Of a stretch of DNA of 64,000 bases, positions 6,585 to 16,400 are shown one piece after another. Position 1 is the first letter of the stretch; each line of letters opens with the position of its first letter. The position numbers were made by a program, and so were the translations under genes. The notes under the pieces were generated by a model, which was not told where the DNA came from, made no database searches, and saw only the letters and a list, made by a program, of their open reading frames with translations. Origin of the DNA: Rubritalea squalenifaciens DSM 18772 (GTDB taxonomy: Bacteria > Verrucomicrobiota > Verrucomicrobiia > Verrucomicrobiales > Akkermansiaceae); assembly GCF_900141815.1 (NCBI RefSeq), contig NZ_FQYR01000002.1, positions 1-64,000 on the forward strand. Direction: 5' to 3'.

Positions 6585-9500
6585 ATGAGGCATCCAAACC
6601 CAGCTCTACCACAAAACAAACGCAAGCACCCGAAGGCTTTCGCACTCGTGTCTACGGTGACTGTCATGAGCCTGCTCATGCTGCTTTGCCTATCATTTGT
6701 GAATCTCGCCCGCCTGGAATCCAAGGGAAAGGACCACCAGGCCATCGCCGAAGCCAATGCCCGGCTGGCGCTCAACATCGCCATCGCCGAGCTGCAGAAA
6801 TATGCCGGCCCGGACCAGAGGGTCACCGCGCGAGCCGACATCACAGATCCCGACTGGGACCAGACAGAATCCAGCCTGCAGCACCCTCACTATACCTACG
6901 TGTGGGACGTCAGCGGCTCCGAGTTAGACCTGAAGCAGGGAAGCGCAGGCACAGCGACGCCAGCCACTAGCGCTACCAATGTCCAGTTCACCGGCACGAC
7001 CGAGTCCCACCGCCCGGGCATGAAGCCGGGACATGATTTCAGCAAGAAGCCCGCCGTGCTCGTGAGTGGCAATGAATTCTACAAGCTCACCGACGAGGAA
7101 GGAAAGATATCTAGCACGAGCTATCCGGAGGGATACATCACAGCGGATAGCAAGCTAGACGATGATTCCATCTCTATCATTCCAGCTGATAGTGTACTCG
7201 CAGACCGGACAGCCAAATCATCCGACCGCAAGTCCGTGGATGTGCCGCTGGTCAAAGTGAATGAACACAGCAGCTACGGTTGGTGGATTGGCGATGAATC
7301 TATCAAAGCTAGAACCAACTTAGGCAACCGCCATGAAAGCGACAGCGTGGCCGCACGCCTGATGGCCCAGCGCAGCCCGATCAATCCGCTGCGCGACGGC
7401 CTGGATAACACCAAGATGGACGAGGCCGAGGCGAACAAAGTGCTCAGCGTACTCAGTAACTCCATCCCCACCGAAGGCAAACTAGAGACCGGCTGGAGCT
7501 ACTCTCCAGACATGACTTCTTCTTCCACTTCCCTTCTCACGGATGTCCGTAGCGGCGGCCTAAAACAGGATCTTACTTACATTCTCCACAATGATGACCA
7601 AGCCTCTAACATGCCTGGAGAATTCCAGAACAACGCCCCTCTGTTAGATACCATCAAAACCAAACCTTGGGGCGGTGTAGCCGGACATGGAGACAGCGGC
7701 AATGGTGGACTCAGCCCCTTTGTGTCCACCTTGAGAAACTATGCACAGAGATCCAGCGTCGATCCCGATGTGGCGGTTTCTGTCGGTGAAAAAGGAATCA
7801 CTCCGGTACTGAGCCAGGCACAGGTGGGCATCCACACCGCCTACCGCCCGGTAGGAGCGGGTCAGTTCCAGGTGTACTACTCCGTCTTCCCTTCCGTTAC
7901 CCTCTGGAACCCGCACAATGCACCGATCAAGCTGGACAAGAAAATCACCATCGCTCTGGAGCGCCGTAGCGGCACATTGAACTGGTGGCTGAATTTATTC
8001 CGTGCCAACTACCGCATCCAACGCTCTGACGGCTCCATCGGCTTTACCGAAAACAATGTATTCAACAACAGCGGCGGAGCCCGAGGCGGCTGGAACTTCA
8101 AGGTCACCATCGAGCCTGATGCACAGACTGTCATTCAGCCCGGAGAAGCCATCGTATTTTCTCCCCGGGAGAACACGGTCAGCCACACGCCAGTGGCCAA
8201 GTTCACTCCTCCGACAGATGGGCAGGCCTGGACAGGATCCGCCACCCGCACTTCTTTTGACATCAAAGTCCACCCCGGCTGGAGACCCGGCAAAGGTCAC
8301 CTCTTCTCACTGGACGGCCGTGTGCACGATGCCTCCTCCTATTCCGCTGGCAACTCGTTCCCGCGCATTTCCTTCGGACTAGGAGGACTGGGCGACGACA
8401 ACCTCCTGTGGAGCGCCAGCGTGGACAAGGGCGGCATTTTCTCCTACTGGTCCAGACTGGGCAGCGAGACAGCAGCCAACTCACCCTTCTTTGACCCGCC
8501 ACTCACCACGGATAAAAACCAGGATGCCCGCGGCAGTTTCCCCGGTATTCTGGTGAAACACGCTTTACGCATGGGGGACAACTACCTGACCTCCCTGCCG
8601 AAGTACACTCACCCGGACCAGAAGACCCAGCTCTTCCCCTACATGTCTAACTACAACCCGACCGCTGTCTATCATGCGGCAATCGGTGACTCCTACTCCG
8701 GCAATCCCCAATCGGGTCACTCCAAATTTTATTCCTCCGCAGCTACGGAACTCTCCCCTACTTTGATGGGCTCTACCTACGATTACCAGAATGCCCGCTC
8801 CATCTATACCGTCCCGACCACTGACAGCATGGAGCTCAACACCTACATTGGAGCTGACTATCTGGGACCAAGCAAGCGTATGGTCGTCAATGAACTCCCC
8901 ACTCATTCCCTTGCAAGCTATCCTAACGGAGACGCCGGCGCTATCACCTCACTGACCCAGCTCAATCACTCGGACCTGACCAAAGGCACCAACACCCCGA
9001 CAGGGGCCATCCGCTACCTCTGGATGGGCACTTCAAACTACCCGGCTTACCCGATCGGTAACTCGGTGGCAGACTACCGCCTCAATGTTGAGCACGAGGA
9101 TATCGATAGCAAAGGGCTCGAGTACATCAGCAGCCTGGCCAGGCTCGACAACCAGAACTGGAGGGTATCCAGCGTGCATTATGATGTCTCCTACCTGCTG
9201 AATGACCGCTTCTACGACCGCTACTTTTTCTCCACCATTCCACAAAGCAAAGCATACGATCCAGCTCATCCGCTGGTGAATGGCAGACTGAAGCTCTCCA
9301 CAGAAGATCAGGAGGAATACAAACAGCCTGAGGTCGCAGAGCACCTCACCATGCAGGGCGGCTTCAACATCAACTCCACCTCAGTAGCCGCATGGGAGAT
9401 GCTCCTCTCCTCTGCTCTGGGAGTGGACTACCCGAATGCCAACAGCTCAGAAGCTCATTTCTCTAACTTGGTCATCTCAGACGGTTCCTTCGACGTGAAA

Positions 9501-10217
9501 TCCCAGAGCAGCGAAGATGCGGTCGCAGGAACCGCTGCCGTTTCCCTCAACCAAGAGGAAATCAGAGAACTGGCGGAAGCCATCGTCAAGCAGGTGAAGC
9601 GCCGCGGCCCCTTCCCAAGTCTCAGCGCCTTCGTAAACCGCACCAATTATCTGGAGGATCTCTACCGCGAGGACCCTAACGGCAATTTAGGCTCCACCCA
9701 CAAGGACGTCCGCTATGCCGGAGCCATCCAGGCAGCGATCGATTCCCTCAAGCTAAATCAAGCCACTAGCTCTGAAAAGCCACTCTCACCCTCAGAGTTT
9801 GTTGCAGACAAGCGCTTTTACCCCGCTGTGGAATGCATGAGAGACTCGGCCAACTCTCACCTACCGGGAACTCTCAAGCAGAGTGACATCCTGCGCCAGA
9901 TCGACCCGGTCATCACGGCCCGCGGCGACACCTTCATCATCAGAACCGTGGGCGTGAGCAAGGATGATACAGGCAAAGTCCGTGCCAAGGCCGCCTGCGA
10001 GGTCATTGTTCAGAGAAAGGTCGCCTATTGCGACCAATCCCAGGAACCCGATACGGAACCCTATCAGGCCAACCGTAGCTCAGGAGACTCTGTTAGCTTC
10101 ATCAGCCAACTGAGCGCCGTCAACCAGCGTTACGGCAGACGATTTGAAGTGCAGTCCTTCCGCTGGCTGCCAAAAAACGAAGTCGCTGAAATGACCCTCA
10201 AAGGAAAGACACCGTAA
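6585..10217 (+). CDS. Verru_Chthon cassette protein A-like large pseudopilin-type protein
   Basis: About 1210 residues from the ATG at 6585 (MRHPNPALPQNKRKHPKAFA). Upstream in-frame sequence to 6465 looks noncoding. A basic N-terminus is followed by one hydrophobic helix (about 18-45, ALVSTVTVMSLLMLLCLSFV), then a very long extracytoplasmic domain. This is the pattern of Verru_Chthon cassette protein A, a lineage-specific protein resembling type IV/type II pilin-like export components of Verrucomicrobiota. Features such as 'ANARLALNIAIAELQKYAGPDQRVTARADI' (split here only for description) are typical of that family's start. The partner cassette proteins B-D are not visible; a 244-residue secreted protein follows 45 bp later. 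Role is unproven, possibly envelope assembly. Confidence 0.7.
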   Translation: MRHPNPALPQNKRKHPKAFALVSTVTVMSLLMLLCLSFVNLARLESKGKDHQAIAEANARLALNIAIAELQKYAGPDQRVTARADITDPDWDQTESSLQHPHYTYVWDVSGSELDLKQGSAGTATPATSATNVQFTGTTESHRPGMKPGHDFSKKPAVLVSGNEFYKLTDEEGKISSTSYPEGYITADSKLDDDSISIIPADSVLADRTAKSSDRKSVDVPLVKVNEHSSYGWWIGDESIKARTNLGNRHESDSVAARLMAQRSPINPLRDGLDNTKMDEAEANKVLSVLSNSIPTEGKLETGWSYSPDMTSSSTSLLTDVRSGGLKQDLTYILHNDDQASNMPGEFQNNAPLLDTIKTKPWGGVAGHGDSGNGGLSPFVSTLRNYAQRSSVDPDVAVSVGEKGITPVLSQAQVGIHTAYRPVGAGQFQVYYSVFPSVTLWNPHNAPIKLDKKITIALERRSGTLNWWLNLFRANYRIQRSDGSIGFTENNVFNNSGGARGGWNFKVTIEPDAQTVIQPGEAIVFSPRENTVSHTPVAKFTPPTDGQAWTGSATRTSFDIKVHPGWRPGKGHLFSLDGRVHDASSYSAGNSFPRISFGLGGLGDDNLLWSASVDKGGIFSYWSRLGSETAANSPFFDPPLTTDKNQDARGSFPGILVKHALRMGDNYLTSLPKYTHPDQKTQLFPYMSNYNPTAVYHAAIGDSYSGNPQSGHSKFYSSAATELSPTLMGSTYDYQNARSIYTVPTTDSMELNTYIGADYLGPSKRMVVNELPTHSLASYPNGDAGAITSLTQLNHSDLTKGTNTPTGAIRYLWMGTSNYPAYPIGNSVADYRLNVEHEDIDSKGLEYISSLARLDNQNWRVSSVHYDVSYLLNDRFYDRYFFSTIPQSKAYDPAHPLVNGRLKLSTEDQEEYKQPEVAEHLTMQGGFNINSTSVAAWEMLLSSALGVDYPNANSSEAHFSNLVISDGSFDVKSQSSEDAVAGTAAVSLNQEEIRELAEAIVKQVKRRGPFPSLSAFVNRTNYLEDLYREDPNGNLGSTHKDVRYAGAIQAAIDSLKLNQATSSEKPLSPSEFVADKRFYPAVECMRDSANSHLPGTLKQSDILRQIDPVITARGDTFIIRTVGVSKDDTGKVRAKAACEVIVQRKVAYCDQSQEPDTEPYQANRSSGDSVSFISQLSAVNQRYGRRFEVQSFRWLPKNEVAEMTLKGKTP

Positions 10218-10262
10218 GTTCTCGCCCTCCCAGCCATCTTATCTATCACTACCTCATCCATC

Positions 10263-10997
10263 ATGTTAGCTGCCGTTCTGAAAACGACATCACTCCTCAC
10301 CCTGCTTCTAAGCACCACACTAGGCACCATGGCTCAGTCCGACACTTCCTCGTCAGGGCGCAAGGTACAGTTCCGGATCTATAGCTGGTTCAACGAACAA
10401 CTCAAAGCAGACGAGCAGGAAGACCTGGGAGATCTCTTTTACCTCAAAGGCCGTGACTACACGGCGATGAACCTCAACCCCGCGGAAACATCGCCTCTCT
10501 ACGAGTCCACTTTGTTAGACGGAAAACTTCACCTTTTCCGCAAGGTCACTTCTGAAGACAAGAAAGAGTCGTACCTGCCCGCAGCAAGCTACCAGCCGAG
10601 CACAGCGACCAAGGATCTCTTTATCTACCTCTTCAATACCAAGAAAGGCCTGAAGATGTACCCTGTGGATACTAGTAAGAACACCTTCCCAAAAAGCAGT
10701 TTTGCCTTTGTCAATGCATCCACCCAAGACATCGTCGCCACCATCAATGGCAAAGCACGTCCCGTCAAAGCTCAGAGCACCGTGTACATCCCTTACACGC
10801 TTGGAGAGCGTGAGACACTTCGGATCGTGGTCAACCCGGCCAAGGATAAGAACAAGAACCTCACCGTCATGACCGTGGGAGGCCGCCAAGACCAGCGAGT
10901 CATCGGCTTCTTTTTCCCGATCAATCAGGGCCGCACCCATCGCCTGCTTATCGAACGAGGAGTAGACAGCCAGGCACACCAATTCAAGAAACCCTAG
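10263..10997 (+). CDS. Secreted hypothetical protein paired with Verru_Chthon A
   Basis: 244 residues with a signal peptide (MLAAVLKTTSLLTLLLSTTL, cut after TMA). The mature part is soluble, with mixed strand-rich segments such as VQFRIYSWFNEQ, DLFIYLFNTKKG and VIGFFFPINQGR. I do not recognise a named domain. The 45-bp spacing and same strand make co-transcription with the upstream large protein likely, and its role may be tied to that protein. Short intergenic gap before the next lipoprotein gene (59 bp) suggests the transcript may continue to the terminator at 11329. Confidence 0.65.
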   Translation: MLAAVLKTTSLLTLLLSTTLGTMAQSDTSSSGRKVQFRIYSWFNEQLKADEQEDLGDLFYLKGRDYTAMNLNPAETSPLYESTLLDGKLHLFRKVTSEDKKESYLPAASYQPSTATKDLFIYLFNTKKGLKMYPVDTSKNTFPKSSFAFVNASTQDIVATINGKARPVKAQSTVYIPYTLGERETLRIVVNPAKDKNKNLTVMTVGGRQDQRVIGFFFPINQGRTHRLLIERGVDSQAHQFKKP

Positions 10998-11055
10998 CAA
11001 AACACTTCCCCACAATTTGCCCTAACACAGAATATAGCGTAGAATGAAGGTTGCT

Positions 11056-11286
11056 ATGAAATTCAAAACCGCCATTTCCATCATCGGAGGTAGCCTAGCA
11101 GCCTTGAGCCTATCCAGCTGCATGACCACCTATGACGCCCAAGGCAACCCGGTACAATCCGTAGACCCCGCCGCCGCCACCGTAGGCATCGTGGGTGCCG
11201 GGCTGATCGGAGCCGCACTAGCAGACGATGATGACCATCACCACCACCATCGCCACCACGGTCACCACTACCGCCGCAGACACTGA
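11056..11286 (+). CDS. Small His-tailed lipoprotein
   Basis: 76 residues from the ATG at 11056, which has AAGG five bases upstream; another ATG at 11044 would add four residues. A lipoprotein signal (MKFKTAISIIGGSLAALSLS then SC) places a lipid-anchored cysteine at about residue 22. A 'TTYDAQGNPVQSVDP' segment is followed by a glycine/alanine hydrophobic stretch like a glycine zipper (TVGIVGAGLIGAALA) and a tail of aspartates, histidines and arginines. The histidine tail should bind divalent metals; this is inference. A paralog with the same plan is at 13160-13411. Confidence 0.8.
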   Translation: MKFKTAISIIGGSLAALSLSSCMTTYDAQGNPVQSVDPAAATVGIVGAGLIGAALADDDDHHHHHRHHGHHYRRRH

Positions 11287-11328
11287 TGGTGACAGAGTTT
11301 CCTCTTTGAGTGGCTGAGATCCCTTAGT

Positions 11329-11370
11329 ATACCCTGATTAACCTTATGCGGGAATCAGGGTATCTTTTTA
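11329..11370 (+). terminator. Rho-independent terminator after the first His-tailed lipoprotein
   Basis: An 11-bp perfect stem ATACCCTGATT / AATCAGGGTAT with a 13-base loop, followed by CTTTTTA. Confidence 0.85.
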
Positions 11371-11479
11371 CGTTTAAACGTGTGAATCTGATACAGCCGG
11401 AAATTCTCATCGTATAAAGGAGCTCACGCCATAGCACTGCGACTAATACTCACTCCTCTTGAATCATCTAAAGACAACT

Positions 11480-12979
11480 ATGAAAAAACTAATCATTAGC
11501 TCATTTCTTGCTGGTTGCATGGCAGTGACCGCAGCGGAGAAGCCGAACATCGTCTTCATCTATGGTGATGACGTCGGCTACGGAGATGTTGGCGCCTATG
11601 GCTCCAAGCTGATCCCGACCCCGAACATCGACAAGCTGGTCAGCGAAGGCCTGATGTTCACGGATGGCCATTGCTCCGCTGCCACCTGTACTCCATCCCG
11701 CTTTTCCCTTCTTACTGGCGTGCACGGATTCCGCCATGGCGTCCGCGTGCTTCCACCGAATGCTCCACTGACTATTTCCACCGAGGCACTCACCCTGCCT
11801 AAAATGTTCAAGCAGGCTGGCTACAACACTGCCGTGATTGGCAAGTGGCACCTGGGCATCGGCGCCAAAGGTACTCCGGTAGACTGGAATGGCGATGTGA
11901 AGCCTGGTCCACTGGAGATCGGTTTCGACTATTCTTTCCTCCTCCCCTCCACCAATGACCGTGTTCCTACCGTCTATGTAAAGAACCACCGCGTAGTCAA
12001 CCTGGATCCTAAGGATCCTCTCTTCGTAGGCAAGAAGCCGGCTAACTTTACCGGTACTGAGTACCCGGACGGCAAAAAGAATCCGGAGGCCATGACCTAC
12101 TACAAGAGCACCCACGGCCACAACAATTCCGTGATCAACGGCATTGGCCGCATCGGCTACATGTGGGGCGGCAAGTCTGCTCTCTGGAACGATGAGACCA
12201 TGTCCGACGTCTTCGTGAAGGAAGCCAAGGAATACATCAGCAAGCAGAAGGAGTCCAAAGAGCCCTTCTTCCTCTACTTCGCCTCCCAGGACATCCACGT
12301 GCCACGTGCACCGCACCCACGATTCCAAGGCAAGACCAAGCTCGGCTACCGTGGCGACGCCATGGTTCAGTTTGACTGGTCCACTGGTGAGATCATGAAG
12401 GCTCTGGAAGAAGCCGGTCTCCGCGAGAACACGATCATCGTCTTCTCCTCCGATAACGGCCCAGTCTATGACGACGGCTATGATGACGGCACCAAAGTCC
12501 ACACCTCCACCAAGGAAGTCGACAACGGCCACGATGGCTCCGGCATCTACCGCGGCGGCAAGTACCAGATCTATGAAGGCGGTACCCGCGTGCCATTCAT
12601 CATCAGCTGGCCAGCCAAGATCAAGCCAGGCCAGTCCAAGGCTACCGTCAGCCAGATCGACTTCCTGGCCTCCTTCGCCAAGCTGGTCGGCGTAGAGCTG
12701 GCCGAAGGCGATGCCTTCGACAGCCGCGATACCCTCGACGCCTTCCTCGGCAAAGACGACAAGGGCCTCCCATTCATGCTGGAAGAGGCACGTGGCCTCG
12801 CCCTGCGTGAAGGCGACTGGAAGTACATCGAAGGCAAGAAGCCTCAGCTCTACGACCTCAGTAAGGACCCTAGTGAGCAGAAAAACATCATCAAGGATCA
12901 CCCTGAGCGCGCCCAGAGCATGGCGACCAAGATCAAGCAGATTCGCCAAGCCAAAAAAGGCATTCGCAATCTCAAGTAA
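11480..12979 (+). CDS. Secreted sulfatase (formylglycine type)
   Basis: 499 residues from the ATG at 11480; an upstream in-frame ATG would add seven residues. A signal peptide (MKKLIISSFLAGCMAVTAAE) leads to the mature start KPNIVFIYGDDVGYGD, where Asp30-Asp31 bind calcium. The sulfatase signature CTPSR has Cys70 as the residue converted to formylglycine by an FGE-type enzyme. GKWHLG and SSDNG motifs complete the active site. Such enzymes in marine or gut Verrucomicrobiota remove sulfate from polysaccharides or mucins; substrate cannot be read from sequence. It sits between two paralogous His-tailed lipoproteins and ends at its own terminator. Confidence 0.93.
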   Translation: MKKLIISSFLAGCMAVTAAEKPNIVFIYGDDVGYGDVGAYGSKLIPTPNIDKLVSEGLMFTDGHCSAATCTPSRFSLLTGVHGFRHGVRVLPPNAPLTISTEALTLPKMFKQAGYNTAVIGKWHLGIGAKGTPVDWNGDVKPGPLEIGFDYSFLLPSTNDRVPTVYVKNHRVVNLDPKDPLFVGKKPANFTGTEYPDGKKNPEAMTYYKSTHGHNNSVINGIGRIGYMWGGKSALWNDETMSDVFVKEAKEYISKQKESKEPFFLYFASQDIHVPRAPHPRFQGKTKLGYRGDAMVQFDWSTGEIMKALEEAGLRENTIIVFSSDNGPVYDDGYDDGTKVHTSTKEVDNGHDGSGIYRGGKYQIYEGGTRVPFIISWPAKIKPGQSKATVSQIDFLASFAKLVGVELAEGDAFDSRDTLDAFLGKDDKGLPFMLEEARGLALREGDWKYIEGKKPQLYDLSKDPSEQKNIIKDHPERAQSMATKIKQIRQAKKGIRNLK

Positions 12980-13005
12980 TCCGGCCCTATAGCCCACTTT
13001 CCCAA

Positions 13006-13037
13006 GGCCCTGTCGCTCGCTGCGGCAGGGCTTTTTT
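13006..13037 (+). terminator. Rho-independent terminator after the sulfatase
   Basis: GCCCTG / CAGGGC stem with a GC-rich loop followed by six T residues, 27 bp after the sulfatase stop. Confidence 0.8.
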
Positions 13038-13159
13038 CGTGTGATTGAGAAGCGTCGCATAAACGAGCATTCAAACACCCATTCATCACTTTTTTGGACT
13101 CGATTGAATAAATCCGGGATCAATCCCGACTAATAGACATCAACCAACACAAACAAGTC

Positions 13160-13411
13160 ATGAAAACAAAAGCACTACTCATCGCAGTTTCCTTGGTAAC
13201 AGCCTTGGGACTCTCCAACTGCACCACCACTTACGATGCCTATGGACGCCCGGTTCAATCTGTTGATCCAGGCCTAGCTACTGCGGGGATCATCGGTGCT
13301 GGCGTTCTTGGCTATGCCTTGGCCAATGACAACGACGACCATCACAGGCACTACAGACACCACCGCCATCACAGGCACCACAGACATCACTACAGACGTT
13401 ACCGCCACTAA
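13160..13411 (+). CDS. Small His-tailed lipoprotein, paralog
   Basis: 83 residues. Signal MKTKALLIAVSLVTALGLSN with lipobox cysteine (LSNC), then TTTYDAYGRPVQSVDP, a Gly/Ala hydrophobic stretch (AGIIGAGVLGYALA), and a histidine/arginine tail built of repeated RHH/HHR units. It matches the gene at 11056-11286 across the whole length, so the two are paralogs. The sulfatase lies between them, suggesting duplication of the lipoprotein gene around it. Probable outer-membrane or periplasmic-face location. Metal buffering is a guess based on the tail. Confidence 0.8.
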   Translation: MKTKALLIAVSLVTALGLSNCTTTYDAYGRPVQSVDPGLATAGIIGAGVLGYALANDNDDHHRHYRHHRHHRHHRHHYRRYRH

Positions 13412-13435
13412 TTTGGGCCTCAGCCTCTAGATAGC

Positions 13436-13470
13436 AAAAAGCCCTGCACCTCTCACGAGCAGGGCTTTTC
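13436..13470. terminator. Bidirectional terminator between lipoprotein and A2M genes
   Basis: AAAAAGCCCTG ... CAGGGCTTTTC, a short GC stem with A-tract on one side and T-tract on the other, lying between convergent genes so it can serve both strands. Confidence 0.8.
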
Positions 13471-13481
13471 TGTCTGGTGAA

Positions 13482-16400
13482 TTACTTGTCCTTCACCTCG
13501 AGCTTCATCTCATCTGAGTTCGCCTTCAGCTCCGGCGCGTACATCGCTTCGGCACGGGCAGGCAAGGCACTGAACTTGCCGGGAATTTCTGCCCGCAGAC
13601 GGTAGCTGAGATTGTGTCTACCCCGTGTCAATGAACGGACGAAGAAACAAACTTTCTCATCCTTCACCTCCATGTAGGCGTGGAGACCTTCGTAGAGATA
13701 ACCGCTGCGTACTTCCTCAGCCTCCAGACCGGCAGCCTTCCAGTCCTCGAAGATCAGGTACTCGTAGTCGTTCTTGCTCTCCATGATGAGCTCCACCTCA
13801 ATGATGTCACCGCTCTGAACGGTGTCCCCCACCTTGAGCGGGATACGCTCGTACTTGTCCTCCTGCTGCTCGACGACTTGGCCATGCTGGCCGGCGACCT
13901 TCTCTTTCTTCTCATCACGAACGAGCTTGTAATACTTGCGCTCCACCTTCACTTCCAAGCCAGTCTTCTTGAGGAAGTCCTCCTTGGTAAAGACCGTCAG
14001 GTAGGCATTGGTGTAGAGCGGCCCTTTACCCTTGCGGCGGATTTCTACCGTGTGCTTGCCATCGCTCAGAATGTCCCCGCCCAGCGTGACCTTGTTGTCG
14101 TAGCTGAAGAGGTTCTCCTTGGTAATCTTTACAGTCTTCAGGACCTTGCCATCGAAGAGCACCTCGATTTCGGCCTCCGGAGTATTCTCCCCACTAGCAC
14201 GCATGTAGTCAGCAATCGCTTCAATACAATAGGCCGTGTCCCTGGTGGAATTCCAGTAGCTGGCATGCTTCCGGTTATTGATCAGGTACTTCACAAGACC
14301 GCGAGTCTCTTTGCTCTTTGGCGCTGTGGCTGACTTGAGCTTCAGGTACCAGGCATGTGCCTCAAACTCACTGCCGTACCAGTACCACCAGTAACCCGTG
14401 TTGCGCAGATCGAGATAAGCGGACTGATTCTCCGCATCGTAAACCAGGTATTGATCGATGTTTCTGATCACCTCGTCACGACGCTCGGCATCCTTCATCA
14501 GATGGAGACTCATCCCTAACAAAGATTTTGCATAAACACTGAGATGATTCTTATCCCGGAAGAGATAGCCTGTCATTTCCTCATTCTTCACGCTGTTTTC
14601 CATCAGCACGAAACGGACAAAAGCATCCATGGCATCCGCATGCTGCTTGGTATTCACCTTACGCTGCTGCCACATGCGGATACGCTCGGTCTCCTCGTCC
14701 TCGTAGCGCTTCAACCACTGGATTCCCAACTTGATACGATCCTCGGGAATACTCGCTCCATTCTGCTTCGCGATAGTCAGTCCGTGCAGTACCACTGCCG
14801 TGGTATGCGGGCTGGAGTATTCTCCGTAACCACTGAACCAGCCCCATCCTCCATCACTCAACTGCATCTCTAGCAGGCGACGCACGCCTGCCTTCACCAT
14901 CTTGTCCACTTCCTTCTGGCTGAAGACAGGATTCCGCTTCCAGTGCTTCCATTGCTTGGCGCGTTCCTGGTCATCGCCGATCTCCTGTGGATTAAGGTTT
15001 GCCCGCTTGTTGCGCACCGCCTCCAGATCCACATTCATTTCCTTGAGGAGTTTTTGCGTAATAACGGTAGGGACGAAACGGTTGAGCGTCTGCTCTGTAC
15101 AACCATAGGGATACTCCACCAGATAAGGCAGGGCATCCACCACCGCACCGGCAATGGTAGGCGAGTAGCGGATCTCCAGCTTGCTCTCCTCCGGCTTGCG
15201 CTCGGCGGGCACACTGATCTCAATCGCCACCTTGTCCTGTCTGGGCTCGATTACTCTGCTCCAGGATTCCTGCTTGAGCATGCCATGCACATAGACCGGG
15301 AAGGTCATTTCCATCGCATCGCTGTCATCCTTGGCAAGTACCTTCATGCGGACGATCGCCTCACCTTCTCCTGTCACTTTGACGCGCCAGTCCACGCGCT
15401 GCTCACCGCCATCGGCATCCAAGGCGAGCTTGTGGGTAAGCTCCTCCTCTGTATTCAGCGTACCACCTTCCAACTCTAACAAGACACTAACATCCTTTTT
15501 CTCCTTGTGGTAATTATGCACCACGGCACTGAGGACGACTTCGTCTTTCTCGATGAAGAATCTTGGAGCCTGCAAGCGAACGATCAGGTCCTTGCTAGTA
15601 ATCACCTCAGCATCTCCTTCGCCCACACGGGTGCCATGCCCCATCGCCCAGGCCTTGATCTTCCAGGTAGTCAGGTTATCGGGATACTTCACATCCACCT
15701 CACCGACGCCATTTTCATCCAACTCGACGCTACCACTCCAGTGAATGGCATCTTCAAAGTCCTTACGGATCTGCACCTCTGGAGCACCGCCTTCTCCCCA
15801 GCCATCACCGAAATCCTCACCATCGCCAAAATCCAAGGCAGGCTCCTCCATCTCGACCGCTCCCCCTGAACCGTCTCGTGATGGATTATTCAAGAAGGCG
15901 TCGACACTTTCCCGATTGATCGCATAGTCGCCGCTACGCAAACCACCTGTTGCCATGTTACTCACACTCTTCCCGGCCGCTTTAGGAATCCCGGGAATAT
16001 CCAGATCAGTGGCGTCGTCTGCCAAAGAATAGCCAAAGACACCGAGGAATTGCATGGAGGACGTTCCGCTCTTCACCATCGAGCCGTGACCTTTAGAAAG
16101 CGAGTTCTCAAAGCCGCCACGGAAATGCCTTCTCCATTTCCAGAAGAACTCTTTGATTCCCGTCACATTGCTGCCGCCGGAAATGTATTCCAGCGCCTTG
16201 TCGTAGACTGTCAGAACTACGTCCCCTTTCACCGGCTCGCCATCGAGGCCAGTCACTCTCACTTTCACCTTACCATCGGCACGCGGTTTGTATTTCTCCT
16301 CATTGGGAAGTACCGCAATGTTCAGCACGCGCTTGGCAGGCGGAACAATGAGCTCCCTAACAGACTCATGCACCGTCGCATCGGAAACGGTCACCGCCTC

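Noticed and set aside
11501-13123. 540-codon minus-strand frame over the sulfatase
   Set aside because: It is antisense to a clear sulfatase with intact catalytic motifs, and its composition is that of a reverse-strand shadow.
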